From VRUE01 sp036266075 (GTDB taxonomy: Bacteria > Actinomycetota > Thermoleophilia > Solirubrobacterales > 70-9): a stretch of 60,904 nucleotides of DNA. Within the stretch, counting starts at the first letter, position 1, and every line of letters starts with the position of its first letter. The notes below the pieces were generated by a model. It was not told the origin of the DNA. It worked only from the letters and a program-made list of their open reading frames with translations, and ran no database searches. Of the stretch, positions 18,697 through 26,240 are shown in pieces. The stretch is taken from contig DATANV010000023.1 of NCBI GenBank assembly GCA_036266075.1, positions 1-60,904 on the forward strand. Reading direction: 5' to 3'. The translations under genes and the position numbers were made by a program.

Positions 18697-20063
18697 CCGA
18701 GCGTAGGGCTTCTGGCAGTCTCACGCTGTCGCCGGCTCGCGATCTTACTGCCGTGGCCTCTTTGCCGGGTGCCTACGAGCGAAGTGGCGAGCTCGCCGAA
18801 GACACGCTGTGCTTTTGGGGTTCGGGGCCGCAGCTGCACATCAGGGGTCAAAGCCCGCCGCCGGAGCGGCCTGTAGACCGGGGAGCGGATCGGGTGTGCG
18901 ATGAGCCGGTCGTGTGGGCTGGCGTCACCTTTTCGCATTATGGCCATTTCGCCGTCGAGTCGGTCGGGCGGCTCTGGCCGGTGCTGCCAGGCGCGGGGCT
19001 AGAGGGCCTGCCGGTGGTGACCCCGGCACTACCGTGGGGCAAAGTGATCCACGAATGGTTTGACGCCTTCGGTGCACGGCGGATTGAGTTGCAGAAGGAC
19101 AGCGCGATTCGCTTCAAGCGTATGTACGTTCCGGAGCCCGCCTGGCGAGTCGATGCCTGGGTGGCGCCGGCGATACGCGAGATCCACCTCCATGTGCGTC
19201 GCAACTTGGATATAGGATCGGTCCCTCGCCGCGGCGTCCTGTGGTTGAGTAGATCGCGCCTAGTGCGAGAGCGCCACGCCTACGATGAATGCCTGATCGA
19301 GTGGATCCTTTCCGAACACCTCACTGTATTTCACCCGGAGACGAAATCTCTCGCTGAGCAGATTGCCGCGATTGAGGCCAGCGATTTCGTAGCCGGAGTA
19401 GTTGGGAGTGCTTTTCACTCGATGCTCACCGTGCAGGCGCCTCCGCGCTGCATTTACCTGTGCCCAGGAACCGAGACGACCTGCGGGTCTCTGTATGAGC
19501 CTCAAGGGGCGTATGTGGTCCAAGACCAATTGCTGAAGGCCAACGGCAAGTTCCTTTACGTGTGTGCGCCCACCGGAGTAGAGGATCACTGTTTCCCGGG
19601 TGGACAGCGCCTTACCTTTCCCGCCGGCCACCGCATACTCATCCCGGAGACCTTGCGGGCGCTGCGCGAAACCGCGTTGCCGGACCTGTTCGACGACCCT
19701 TGTGCATTTGCGCTGGCATATCCGGGTCGTGTTCGTCGAGGATTGCATAGCCGAGGCTCTGACCTCGTGAGGAAGGTCGCCGCGATGCTGCTTGATCCGC
19801 TTTCGGCCGACGCACGAATGGCGGTAGGCTTGGCGTTCGAGGCCGAGGGTCTCAACCGATGCGCCGTTGAGCAGTTCATGGCAGCCGCTGACCTGGCCGA
19901 TAACCCGGTTCAGGCGCTGCTCCGCGCCGGGCAGGTGTTGGCGCGGGACGGAGCGGTGGGTCGCGCATCTGCAGTCGCTAAACGTGTGCTGACGATTGAT
20001 CCAGAATCGCGAGTGGCCATCGGTTACCTGATTGATGGCGATTCGTTGCCGGTGGAGGGGTAA
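18678..20063 (+). CDS. GT61 family glycosyltransferase
   Basis: 461 residues. The central part matches DUF563/GT61 enzymes: VTFSHYGHFAVESVGRLWP, LPWGKVIHEWFDAFG, GVLWLSRSRLVRERHAYDE, SDFVAGVVGSAFHSMLTVQAP. The last 100 residues look like TPR-type helices (FEAEGLNRCAVEQFMAAADLA). These enzymes act on glycoproteins or polysaccharides. The first ten residues overlap an IS-like end, so the native start is uncertain. Last intact glycan gene before the graveyard region. Confidence 0.75.
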   Translation: MNEVRSTERRASGSLTLSPARDLTAVASLPGAYERSGELAEDTLCFWGSGPQLHIRGQSPPPERPVDRGADRVCDEPVVWAGVTFSHYGHFAVESVGRLWPVLPGAGLEGLPVVTPALPWGKVIHEWFDAFGARRIELQKDSAIRFKRMYVPEPAWRVDAWVAPAIREIHLHVRRNLDIGSVPRRGVLWLSRSRLVRERHAYDECLIEWILSEHLTVFHPETKSLAEQIAAIEASDFVAGVVGSAFHSMLTVQAPPRCIYLCPGTETTCGSLYEPQGAYVVQDQLLKANGKFLYVCAPTGVEDHCFPGGQRLTFPAGHRILIPETLRALRETALPDLFDDPCAFALAYPGRVRRGLHSRGSDLVRKVAAMLLDPLSADARMAVGLAFEAEGLNRCAVEQFMAAADLADNPVQALLRAGQVLARDGAVGRASAVAKRVLTIDPESRVAIGYLIDGDSLPVEG

Positions 20064-20078
20064 ATCGTGCAATGACTG

Positions 20079-20670
20079 CTCGTCTTGGGCGGCAAAGTAC
20101 CAGGGGCAGAAGACGGACTGAAATCGGGCACCTGGAATATTTTCACGCAGCTACACCACACGAACATTGGCCTTGATTGCACGACGAGCGTTAGTCCACC
20201 GATTGCATTCAATGTCCGGTACTTCAAATGGGATTTAATTACCCTGGCGAAACTGAAACTGCGATTCCTGTATCAGACGACTACATTACGATTGGACTTA
20301 ATGGAGGAGAGATCAATGAAACCTGCGATGAAGCGATAGTAGAAGGAAAGAATTACATCCTGGCTCCCTTAAAACGAGGGTACTGGTACGACTTCGTTCT
20401 TCACACTCGGTGGACTGCAGAAGAAGGGGTGCCAGGGAACTCAGTGAGTGAAGTGTGGATGAACGGCAAACAGATGCTCGGCAACCAGTCAATACCAACC
20501 TCGACGCCGACTGAGTACTGGCATGGTAGCCCGGAAATCCACAACACGGCTTCCTACTTGCAGTTCGGCCTTTACCGCGGCCCTTCGGCCGAAGATCCGA
20601 TGTCGCGCCTATTTTTAGACTCCTACAGAACTGGCAACTCTTACAGCCAAGTAGCCCCCGAGGTCACGCC
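20079..20670 (+). pseudogene. Frameshifted, N-terminally truncated heparin-lyase-I-like polysaccharide lyase
   Basis: Two reading frames give parts of one domain. Up to about 20225 one frame reads LKSGTWNIFTQLHHTN and SPPIAFNV; then the frame changes and continues DYITIGLNGGE, RGYWYDFVLHTRWTAE, VSEVWMNGKQ, YLQFGLYRG. The order W-x-x-F-x-Q-x-H, W-x-D-F-V-x-x-x-x-W, E-V-W-x-NG, Y-x-x-x-GLYR is that of the Polysacc_lyase (PF14099) fold of heparin and glucuronan lyases. The N-terminal third and a stop are missing. GC is lower than in the flanking genes. A decayed lyase fits the heparinoid theme of the locus. Confidence 0.65.
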
Positions 20671-20676
20671 CCTCGC

Positions 20677-21231
20677 ATGGAGGCCGAAAGCTATTCGGCG
20701 ACGTTCAAAGGCGGAGGCCTGCCTGAGTTCTCCACCAACCTCGGCACTTTCAAATGCGTCGGCACTACGCTGGAAGGGACGGCCGTCAGCACCGCCAACC
20801 AGATCAATTTGCTGCCAGGATACGGCGCATGCGAAATCACCTTCGGGGCACGAAATACGTCGCCTCAGTGAAAGTGAACGGCTGCCACTACACTTCTGGG
20901 CGTCAAGAATGTCGGCCCTCCTTACATGGAAATGTGGGGAATAGTCTGTGAAAAAGAAAGCGAAGCAATCGAATTCAAGCTTACGAAAAGCGCCCTTAAC
21001 TGCCTGAAGCTCTATCCCCAGCAGGGCCTTGAAGCATCGCCCTCTCCAATACCAACGAAGGGACCAAACGCGGAATCGGCATCGACGCCGAAGTCAAGGC
21101 GCCAAATACGAATGGCTTGGCGCCTGCGGCAAAGGAGTGCCCACCGATGGCGTGATGAGCGGCGCGACGATCCTCGCTGCCGAAGACGAGGAGGGTAGGC
21201 CGATCGGTGCCTGGCTGGCGGGGGAACCGTA
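20677..21231 (+). pseudogene. Multiply frameshifted secreted protein of the Solirubrobacterales type
   Basis: One protein can be followed through at least three frames: AESYSATFKGGG and TFKCVGTTLEGT (from 20677), then VKVNGCHYTSG (about 20871), MWGIVCEKESEAIEFKL (to about 21030), then LSNTNEGTKRGIGIDAEV and finally GAKYEWLGACGKG ... GAWLAGEP before TAG at 21229. The style (short beta strands, paired Cys, N-T-x-G segment) recalls the intact secreted family at 53633-56240. The signal peptide is gone. Confidence 0.55.
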
Positions 21232-21375
21232 GGGCGGAAAGCTCGTATGTTGCGGGTAATCGAGCGGCCTTCTTTCTCAGAGGGGGGAGAGATTCGCCCT
21301 TCACGGCCTTGATCCTTTGAGATGCCCGCAGGCGACCGACCAGCCTCTCCCGACCCGGCGCCCCATCGAAACTTT

Positions 21376-21381
21376 TACGAT
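21376..21381 (+). promoter_or_regulatory. -10 element TACGAT of a predicted leaderless transcript
   Basis: TACGAT ends exactly six bases before the ATG at 21388. The flanking sequence (CGAAAC, TTTA, TGCAA) is shared with the promoter of the related gene at 23525. Confidence 0.5.
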
Positions 21382-21387
21382 GCAACA

Positions 21388-21702
21388 ATGGTCGTGATGC
21401 TCGATCCGAATGACGACAGAATCGCCATCCTCGCCGCCGAGGTGACGGGCCTGAGCGGCCGTGTCGACGTCCTCGAGGTCAAGGTTGACGGGCTCGGTAC
21501 CAAAATGGACGAACGCTTCGAGCAGGTCGACAAGCGCTTCGAGCGGGTCGAAGGCGAGCTGCGCGAGCATCGGCGGGAGACGAAAGCCGGCTTCGAAGGG
21601 ATCGCGGGGGATATGAAGACCGACCTCCGGCAGACGCAGTATTGGATTGCCGGGGCCACCCTCTCGATCATCGCCACGATGATCGGCGCAGCCCACATTT
21701 AG
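21388..21702 (+). CDS. Small coiled-coil protein with C-terminal membrane anchor (copy A)
   Basis: 104 residues from ATG 21388 (an upstream ATG at 21322 adds 22 residues without conservation). Coiled coil about 10-75 (VDVLEVKVDGLGTKMDERF, EQVDKRFERVEGELREHRR) then a hydrophobic anchor WIAGATLSIIATMIGAA. It resembles phage- and transposon-associated coiled-coil proteins of unknown role; paralogues at 22463 (broken) and 23525. A GC-rich hairpin follows the stop. Confidence 0.6.
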   Translation: MVVMLDPNDDRIAILAAEVTGLSGRVDVLEVKVDGLGTKMDERFEQVDKRFERVEGELREHRRETKAGFEGIAGDMKTDLRQTQYWIAGATLSIIATMIGAAHI

Positions 21703-21706
21703 TCCG

Positions 21707-21731
21707 GGCCCCGCACTTCGCGTGCGGGGCC
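21707..21731 (+). terminator. Hairpin after coiled-coil gene A
   Basis: Perfect 10-bp stem GGCCCCGCAC / GTGCGGGGCC with a 5-base loop, starting four bases after the stop codon. No T-tract follows. Confidence 0.6.
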
Positions 21732-21779
21732 TCGTCTTGGACCGGCATGACCAGGACGAGTGGGTCGGCGCCTGCGGCA

Positions 21780-22460
21780 AAGGAGTGCGACGGCGGCGGG
21801 GAAAACCAAAGAACTGGAGAAGGAGAACCGCGAGCTCAAGCAGATGTGGCCGACCAGACACTCGACATCCGCGCCTACAAGGAGATCGCCAAGGGAAACT
21901 TCTGAGCCCGTCCCGGAGGCGCCAGGCGGTCTGCATGCTGCAAGACCGTCTCGGCCTCTCCGAGCGCCGGGCGTGCCGGATCGCCGGCCAGAACCGATCG
22001 ACACAGCGTCACTGCCCGCAGGTGACACTCGAGGACCAGGCTCTGCGAGCCCGCCTGCGCAAGATCTCCGAGCGGCCTCGCTGGGCTACCGCCGCGCCCA
22101 CGGCCACCTGCGCACGGAAGGCTTCTCGCTGAACCGCAAGCGGGTGCAGCGGATCTGGCGCGAGGAGCGCCTGCGCGTGCCTGCCAAGGCCAAGAAGCGG
22201 CGGCGCCTGGGCACCTCCACCACGGCGGCCGCCCGCCTGCGCGACGAGCTGCTGAACGTCGAGGTGTTCCCTCTCTGGCCGCGGTCCAGGTCCTGGCCGC
22301 CGACTGGCGCGAGGACTACAACGCCAACCACCCTCACTCGGCGCTTGGCATGATGGCTCCCGCCCGATTCGCAGCCAGCTGGCTGCGAATCGGCAACACG
22401 AACGTCCCAATCAACCCCGGACTCTCACACGGGGTGGACCGATGAACGGGGTCCGGTCAG
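21780..22460 (+). mobile_element. Core-deleted IS3-family insertion sequence
   Basis: OrfA tail: ELEKENRELKQM, then after a one-base frameshift LDIRAYKEIAKGNF and stop at 21905. OrfB N-terminus: SPSRRRQAVCMLQDRLG, then in another frame LGYRRAHGHLRTEGF, NRKRVQRIWREERLRVP, KAKKRRRLGTSTTAAARL. It then jumps to the C-terminal RDELLNVEVF and, after a further frameshift, WREDYNANHPHSALGMM, ending at TGA 22445. The rve catalytic core is missing, so the element cannot move itself. The likely right end is the GATGAACGGGGTCCGGTCA sequence. Confidence 0.8.
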
Positions 22461-22462
22461 TG

Positions 22463-22632
22463 ATGCTCAGGCGCTGGAATGACGCCAAGATGGACACTCT
22501 TGATGCCAAGGTCGATGGCTCGACGCTGCAGATACGCGAGCAGCGCCAGGAGATGAGGAAGGTTTCGACTATCGCATGACGTTTGGCGCCAGCGTGGTGA
22601 TCATTGCCACGTTGCTGGCACCCCATCTTTAG
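22463..22632 (+). pseudogene. Coiled-coil/membrane-anchor protein, frameshifted (copy B)
   Basis: The first frame (22463-22579) gives WNDAKMDTLDAKVDGSTLQ and REQRQEMRK; the anchor TFGASVVIIATLLAPHL is in the next frame and ends at TAG 22632. One extra G after the AGGAAG near 22560 would rejoin them as EMRK-GFDYRMTFGASV, matching the layout of copies A and C. It sits immediately after the IS3 right end. Confidence 0.55.
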
Positions 22633-23014
22633 GGGCAGGCACGCCGGACCGATGATGGAGTTCGAGCTCCTCGAGGATGTCCTCGCGTTGGTGCCCGTGT
22701 GCCGCGTTCACGGAACGGTAGGCCAGCTCGCAAATGGCCGCCCCAAGCATCGCGACGATGCTCAGCTCGAGGCTGCGCATCGAGAGGGCGAGGCCAGCGA
22801 GGAGTGAGGCGAGGGTTCGCCAGCCAGTGGAGGGTTCCGGCATCCTGCGGATTCGGCCGAGGAGCCGGTGCCACGCTTTTTCGGGGATGACGATCCCCGA
22901 GTCCACCGATGTATGAACGCGGATCGGTGGGCGCGAGAGTTCTGCGAAATCGTTCTGGGATGTTCCGGTCGGGTCCTCTGCTCTGCCGCTGTCGGTAAGT
23001 CTCCTGAGCCGCAT
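22601..23014 (-). CDS. Small membrane protein of unknown function
   Basis: 137 residues from the ATG at 23014, chosen because AAGGAGA lies six bases upstream; a longer frame to 23074 exists. There are two adjacent hydrophobic stretches (LASLLAGLALSM and LELSIVAMLGAAICELAY) and charged ends. Its 3' end overlaps the anchor of coiled-coil copy B on the other strand. Follows the small gene at 23079 in the same direction. No family recognised. Confidence 0.5.
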   Translation of the reverse strand: MRLRRLTDSGRAEDPTGTSQNDFAELSRPPIRVHTSVDSGIVIPEKAWHRLLGRIRRMPEPSTGWRTLASLLAGLALSMRSLELSIVAMLGAAICELAYRSVNAAHGHQREDILEELELHHRSGVPAPKDGVPATWQ

Positions 23015-23078
23015 CTTGTCTCCTTGAAGTGTCCACCTGCCTGATCCGGGGCGAGGTGGACGACCGCGAGACAAGCTG

Positions 23079-23354
23079 CTAGATCGTTATACCCGGCCCG
23101 GTTGAACGGAGTTGGGCTGCGACTTCTCTTGTGATTTTCCGTGGCAGGCCGGGAATGCCGCTCGTGGAAGAGATTGCCAGCCAGCCGCGGAGGTTGGAGC
23201 CGACGGGAGCCTCTACGAGGAGGGCTTCATGGTGCGGCTCGAACGCTTGCGCGGGGTGCTGGTGACCCAGGTAGCGAAGCGCGGTGGCAATGAAGTTGGA
23301 CAGCGCAGCGAGGGCCACCAGTGCAAGCCCACACGCCTTTAGTGTCCTGCGCAT
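23079..23354 (-). CDS. Small protein with N-terminal membrane/signal segment
   Basis: 91 residues: MRRTLKACGLALVALAALSN is a positively charged, hydrophobic signal-like start, followed by a short soluble part (VGSNLRGWLAISSTSG). No recognisable domain. Probably co-transcribed with the gene at 22601-23014, 64 bases downstream. Could be spurious. Confidence 0.35.
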   Translation of the reverse strand: MRRTLKACGLALVALAALSNFIATALRYLGHQHPAQAFEPHHEALLVEAPVGSNLRGWLAISSTSGIPGLPRKITREVAAQLRSTGPGITI

Positions 23355-23512
23355 AGAAGCAATCTAGAACCTTGGAGCTTTTCGGTCAAGGGCTCGACAG
23401 CAAGCCATAGCGGCCTGGCCTTCGGATAGGGGGGAGAGTTTTCGGGGCTGGGCCCTTGAGGGGTCATGACTATGACGACGCAGTTCCCAGGGGCAGCCGA
23501 CACCGAAACGTT

Positions 23513-23518
23513 TAGGGT
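23513..23518 (+). promoter_or_regulatory. -10 element TAGGGT of a predicted leaderless transcript
   Basis: TAGGGT ends six bases before ATG 23525. The preceding CGAAACGTTTAGGGTGCAA context matches that of coiled-coil gene A (CGAAACTTTTACGATGCAA). Confidence 0.5.
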
Positions 23519-23524
23519 GCAATG

Positions 23525-24019
23525 ATGGAGGCCATGCCAGCACGCTGGACCGATGATCGCATCGACGATCTGAGCACGAAGGTCGACGAACACCGCGGCG
23601 AGACCAAAGCCGGTTTCGAGCGGGTGGAGCGTGCAATGCGGGAGGACCGTGAAGCAACCAAAGCCGGTTTCGACAAGGCGGGCCGCGAATTACACGAGCA
23701 TCGCGCCGAGACGAGAGCCGAATTCGCGGCGGTGCGTGGGGAGATGGCCAAAAGGTTCGACAGGGTCGACGCGCGGATCGAGAAGGTCGACCCGCGGTTC
23801 GAGAAGGTCGACGCACGGTTCGACAGGGTCGACGCACGGTTCGACAGGGTCGACGCGCGGTTTGAGAAGGTCGATGCGCGGTTCGACAGGATCGATGACG
23901 AGATCGGGGGAGTGCGAGGTGACATCGGCAGGCTGCAGCATGTGCTGGTTCAGGTTGCGGCCGGCTTGGCCGGGACCTTTCTCATCGGGTTCGTGTCCTT
24001 GCTCGTAATGCGGCTCTGA
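23525..24019 (+). CDS. Coiled-coil protein with heptad repeats and C-terminal membrane anchor (copy C)
   Basis: 164 residues from ATG 23525 (ATG 23522 is adjacent). Residues about 15-75 are charged helix (HRGETKAGFERVERAMRE); residues about 75-125 consist of seven-residue units RFDRVDA/RFEKVDA, an ideal long coiled coil; the end IGRLQHVLVQVAAG leads into the anchor LAGTFLIGFVSLLVM. It is an expanded relative of copy A (shared EHR-ETKAGFE). Likely a membrane-tethered oligomer; function unknown. Converges on the glycosyltransferase at 24039. Confidence 0.65.
   Translation: MEAMPARWTDDRIDDLSTKVDEHRGETKAGFERVERAMREDREATKAGFDKAGRELHEHRAETRAEFAAVRGEMAKRFDRVDARIEKVDPRFEKVDARFDRVDARFDRVDARFEKVDARFDRIDDEIGGVRGDIGRLQHVLVQVAAGLAGTFLIGFVSLLVMRL
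23754..23894 (+). repeat. 21-bp in-frame repeats encoding RF(D/E)(R/K)VDA
   Basis: Seven consecutive 21-base units such as CGGTTCGACAGGGTCGACGCA with few changes. They encode the heptads of the coiled-coil protein and are coding, not CRISPR, repeats. Confidence 0.8.
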
Positions 24020-24038
24020 CTGATCGTCGAGGCGTGGG

Positions 24039-25334
24039 CTACGAGTCCTCGTAGAGCGCGAGCAGCTTGGGGCTCTCGCGCTCCCAGGCGTAGCGGTGGG
24101 CTGCTTCGCGGGCCCGCTCGCGCATGCGCGCGTAGCGTTCCGGGTCGGCGAGCATCTCGTTGAGGGTGGCGGCCAGGGAGGTGGGGTCACCGGGGGTGAA
24201 GGTGAGGCCGATGCCGCCGCGTTCGACGAAGCGGGTCAGCTCGGGTAGGCGGCTGGCGGCGACCGGCAGGCCGGCGGCCATGTAGTCGAAGAGCTTGTTG
24301 GGCGTCGTGTAGGTGTTGTTGAGGCCGACCGGCTCGTAGGGGATGACGCCGATCGTCGCCGCGGCGGCGCAGCGGACCACCTCGGCCGGGGGGACGGGGT
24401 CGACGATCTCGACCCGTTCCTCCAGGCCCTCCGCGGCGATGAGGGTGCGCAGCTCCTCCTCCAGCCGACCCCAGCCCATCAGGACGATTCGCCCGTCCTC
24501 GAGGCCGTGCGCAGCCCGGACCAGCGTCGGCAGGCCTCGGTGCGGGGCAAAGCCGCCCTGGTAGAGAACGGTCGCCGTCTTGCCATTGCCCGTGCCCAAA
24601 AAGAGCTGCGGCGTGGTGTCGCCGGGAGCTATGGCCCCGTTGCCGTTCCCCTCCGGGCAGTTGAGCAGGACGGTGGGGCGGCCGACGCCGTAGCGTCGCT
24701 CCATCTCCGCGGCAATCGAGTCGCAGACGGTGAGCACGTGGTCGGCGCGCTTAGCCAAGCGTCCCTCGACGACTCGCCAGATCGCAGCCTCGCGGCGGGA
24801 GAGCGTCGAGATCTCCGGGTACAGCTCGTGCGCGTCATAGGTGAGCGGCAGCCTCAGCCGTCGCGCCAGCGCGGCCGCCACCGGCAGCGTGTTGAGGTCG
24901 TGGGCGTGCAGCGCGTCGGGGGGATCGGCGCGGACGAGGCGGTAGGCCCGCATGTAGTAGTCGAGGAACATCAGCGGCTTGTGCAGCGCCAGCAGCAGGC
25001 GGCGCACCGCGTGGCTCAAGGCGGCGACCGGCGCGAGTGCCGCGGCGAGCAACACGTTCCGCCCTCGCTTCGCCACAGGCAGCGGCTCCGCCGAAGCAAG
25101 GGCCCGCCGCCACAGGCGTCCGCCGCCCCGCGCCGCGCGCAGCAGGCGGTAGTGGACCGGCCGGCGCTCGACCCGCACAATCCGGAAGCCGTCGCGTTCC
25201 TCCTCCGCCGCGGTCGTCGCGTCGAGCACGGCAAAGACCCGCACTCCGTGCCCCGCCGCCGTCAGCGTCCGCGCCTCCTTCAGCACCCGCGCGTCGCTGG
25301 AGCAGCGGTTGTAGACGAACATGTCGATCCGCAT
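24039..25334 (-). CDS. GT4 family glycosyltransferase
   Basis: 431 residues from ATG 25334, 11 bases after the stop of the upstream gene; the longer open frame to 25631 has a low-complexity Arg-rich extension that overlaps that gene. The GT-B features are clear: DMFVYNRCSSDARVLKEARTL, DALHAHDLNTLPVAAALAR, TYDAHELYPE, VLYQGGFAPHRGLPTLV, and TTPNKLFDYMAAGLPVAAS for the donor site. Resembles WbuB/WecA-locus transferases. Inner-membrane-associated sugar transfer in glycan assembly. Confidence 0.85.
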   Translation of the reverse strand: MRIDMFVYNRCSSDARVLKEARTLTAAGHGVRVFAVLDATTAAEEERDGFRIVRVERRPVHYRLLRAARGGGRLWRRALASAEPLPVAKRGRNVLLAAALAPVAALSHAVRRLLLALHKPLMFLDYYMRAYRLVRADPPDALHAHDLNTLPVAAALARRLRLPLTYDAHELYPEISTLSRREAAIWRVVEGRLAKRADHVLTVCDSIAAEMERRYGVGRPTVLLNCPEGNGNGAIAPGDTTPQLFLGTGNGKTATVLYQGGFAPHRGLPTLVRAAHGLEDGRIVLMGWGRLEEELRTLIAAEGLEERVEIVDPVPPAEVVRCAAAATIGVIPYEPVGLNNTYTTPNKLFDYMAAGLPVAASRLPELTRFVERGGIGLTFTPGDPTSLAATLNEMLADPERYARMRERAREAAHRYAWERESPKLLALYEDS

Positions 25335-25345
25335 CGACGCGCTCG

Positions 25346-26146
25346 TCAGCTCATCGTCGCGCGGCCGGGGGGAGCTCCGGCGTAGATCCGCACCCCCTGC
25401 GCGAACCACTCGCGCATCGCGGCTTCGTCCCGCGGCCAGCCCCGCTCCGCGACCAGGTGGCGCGCGGCGAGGGCCGAGTGGGGGGGCACCGCTTCGACGT
25501 AGCAGTGGAAATCGCCTCGCGAAGGGGCGGGAAAGCCGATCACCTCGGCGCCGGCGTAGTGCGTGCAGGCGACCAGCTCGCGCAGGTGGTCGCGCTCGTA
25601 GAGCAGGGTCGGTTCGAGCGGGGCCACCCACCGTGCCTCGGCCAGCTCCGCCAGTTCGCGCAGCCGCTCGGAGCGGGAGAGCGCCTCGTCTTGCTGGACG
25701 GCGCAGATTCGCGTGCCGAGGAAACGGGCGCCGAGCCTGTCGAGCTGGCGCTCCGCGCTCATCTCGTCCGGATTGCCGAGCAGCACTTCGCCCGGGGCGA
25801 GGCTCTGCTCGAGCAGCGATTCAATTGCTGCCTCGGGTTGCGGCGAGCGTTCGCCGAGCAGCAGAACCGCGACGTCCGCGCCTCCGCCCTCCGAGGGCGA
25901 CTGCGCGCCGTTGCCGTCGAGCGGCTGCGCGAAGGACTCCTCGCCGGCCATCCTCGGCGGGCTCGCCTTGCCGAACAGCGTGCCCCGCCGCAGGCGCCAG
26001 CTGAAGCGCGCCAAGCGGTACCAGCGCGACGCGAAGATCTGCTGCAACTGGTCGGAGCGCGCCTGCAGCACGGCCTGGGTGCGTACGAGGTCGGCGACGA
26101 GTGCCCGCCGCTCCACCAGCTGCCAAGTTCGAGGTTGCTCTGCCAT
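25346..26146 (-). CDS. Short coiled-coil / glycosyltransferase-like protein
   Basis: 266 residues, preceded by GGAGG. The N-terminus is a helix ending in a SRWYRLARFSWRLRR motif, as after the coiled coil of the protein at the left edge. The rest resembles a reduced GT-A fold, and the last 80 residues (YAGAEVIG, HLVAERGWP, GVRIYAG) match that protein's C-terminal module. No intact DXD is visible, so catalysis is doubtful; it may be an accessory subunit of the adjacent GT4 enzyme, with which it forms a leftward pair. Confidence 0.55.
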   Translation of the reverse strand: MAEQPRTWQLVERRALVADLVRTQAVLQARSDQLQQIFASRWYRLARFSWRLRRGTLFGKASPPRMAGEESFAQPLDGNGAQSPSEGGGADVAVLLLGERSPQPEAAIESLLEQSLAPGEVLLGNPDEMSAERQLDRLGARFLGTRICAVQQDEALSRSERLRELAELAEARWVAPLEPTLLYERDHLRELVACTHYAGAEVIGFPAPSRGDFHCYVEAVPPHSALAARHLVAERGWPRDEAAMREWFAQGVRIYAGAPPGRATMS

Positions 26147-26204
26147 CTGGTACCTCCGAGTCGCACATACGGTATCGCTGAGGACCGAGATGGCGAAGGC
26201 GGCG

Positions 26205-26210
26205 TAGGCT
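26205..26210 (+). promoter_or_regulatory. Putative -10 element TAGGCT
   Basis: TAGGCT lies 30 bases upstream of the GTG start at 26241, in the divergent gap with the gene starting at 26146. GGGGGAG seven bases before the GTG can serve as ribosome site. Confidence 0.35.
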
Positions 26211-26240
26211 ATATCCGTTCACTTCAGGCCCGGGGGAGCG

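Noticed and set aside
22463..22632. ATGA-coupled pair of tiny genes instead of a frameshifted one
   Set aside because: Adding one base restores a protein with the same layout as its two paralogues, so a frameshift is simpler.
23754..23894. Regular 21-bp repeats considered as a CRISPR array
   Set aside because: No spacers; the units are contiguous, in frame and encode coiled-coil heptads.
25335..25631. N-terminal extension of the GT4 protein at 24039
   Set aside because: Arg/Pro-rich and overlapping the upstream gene; the ATG at 25334 gives a standard GT-B N-terminus.
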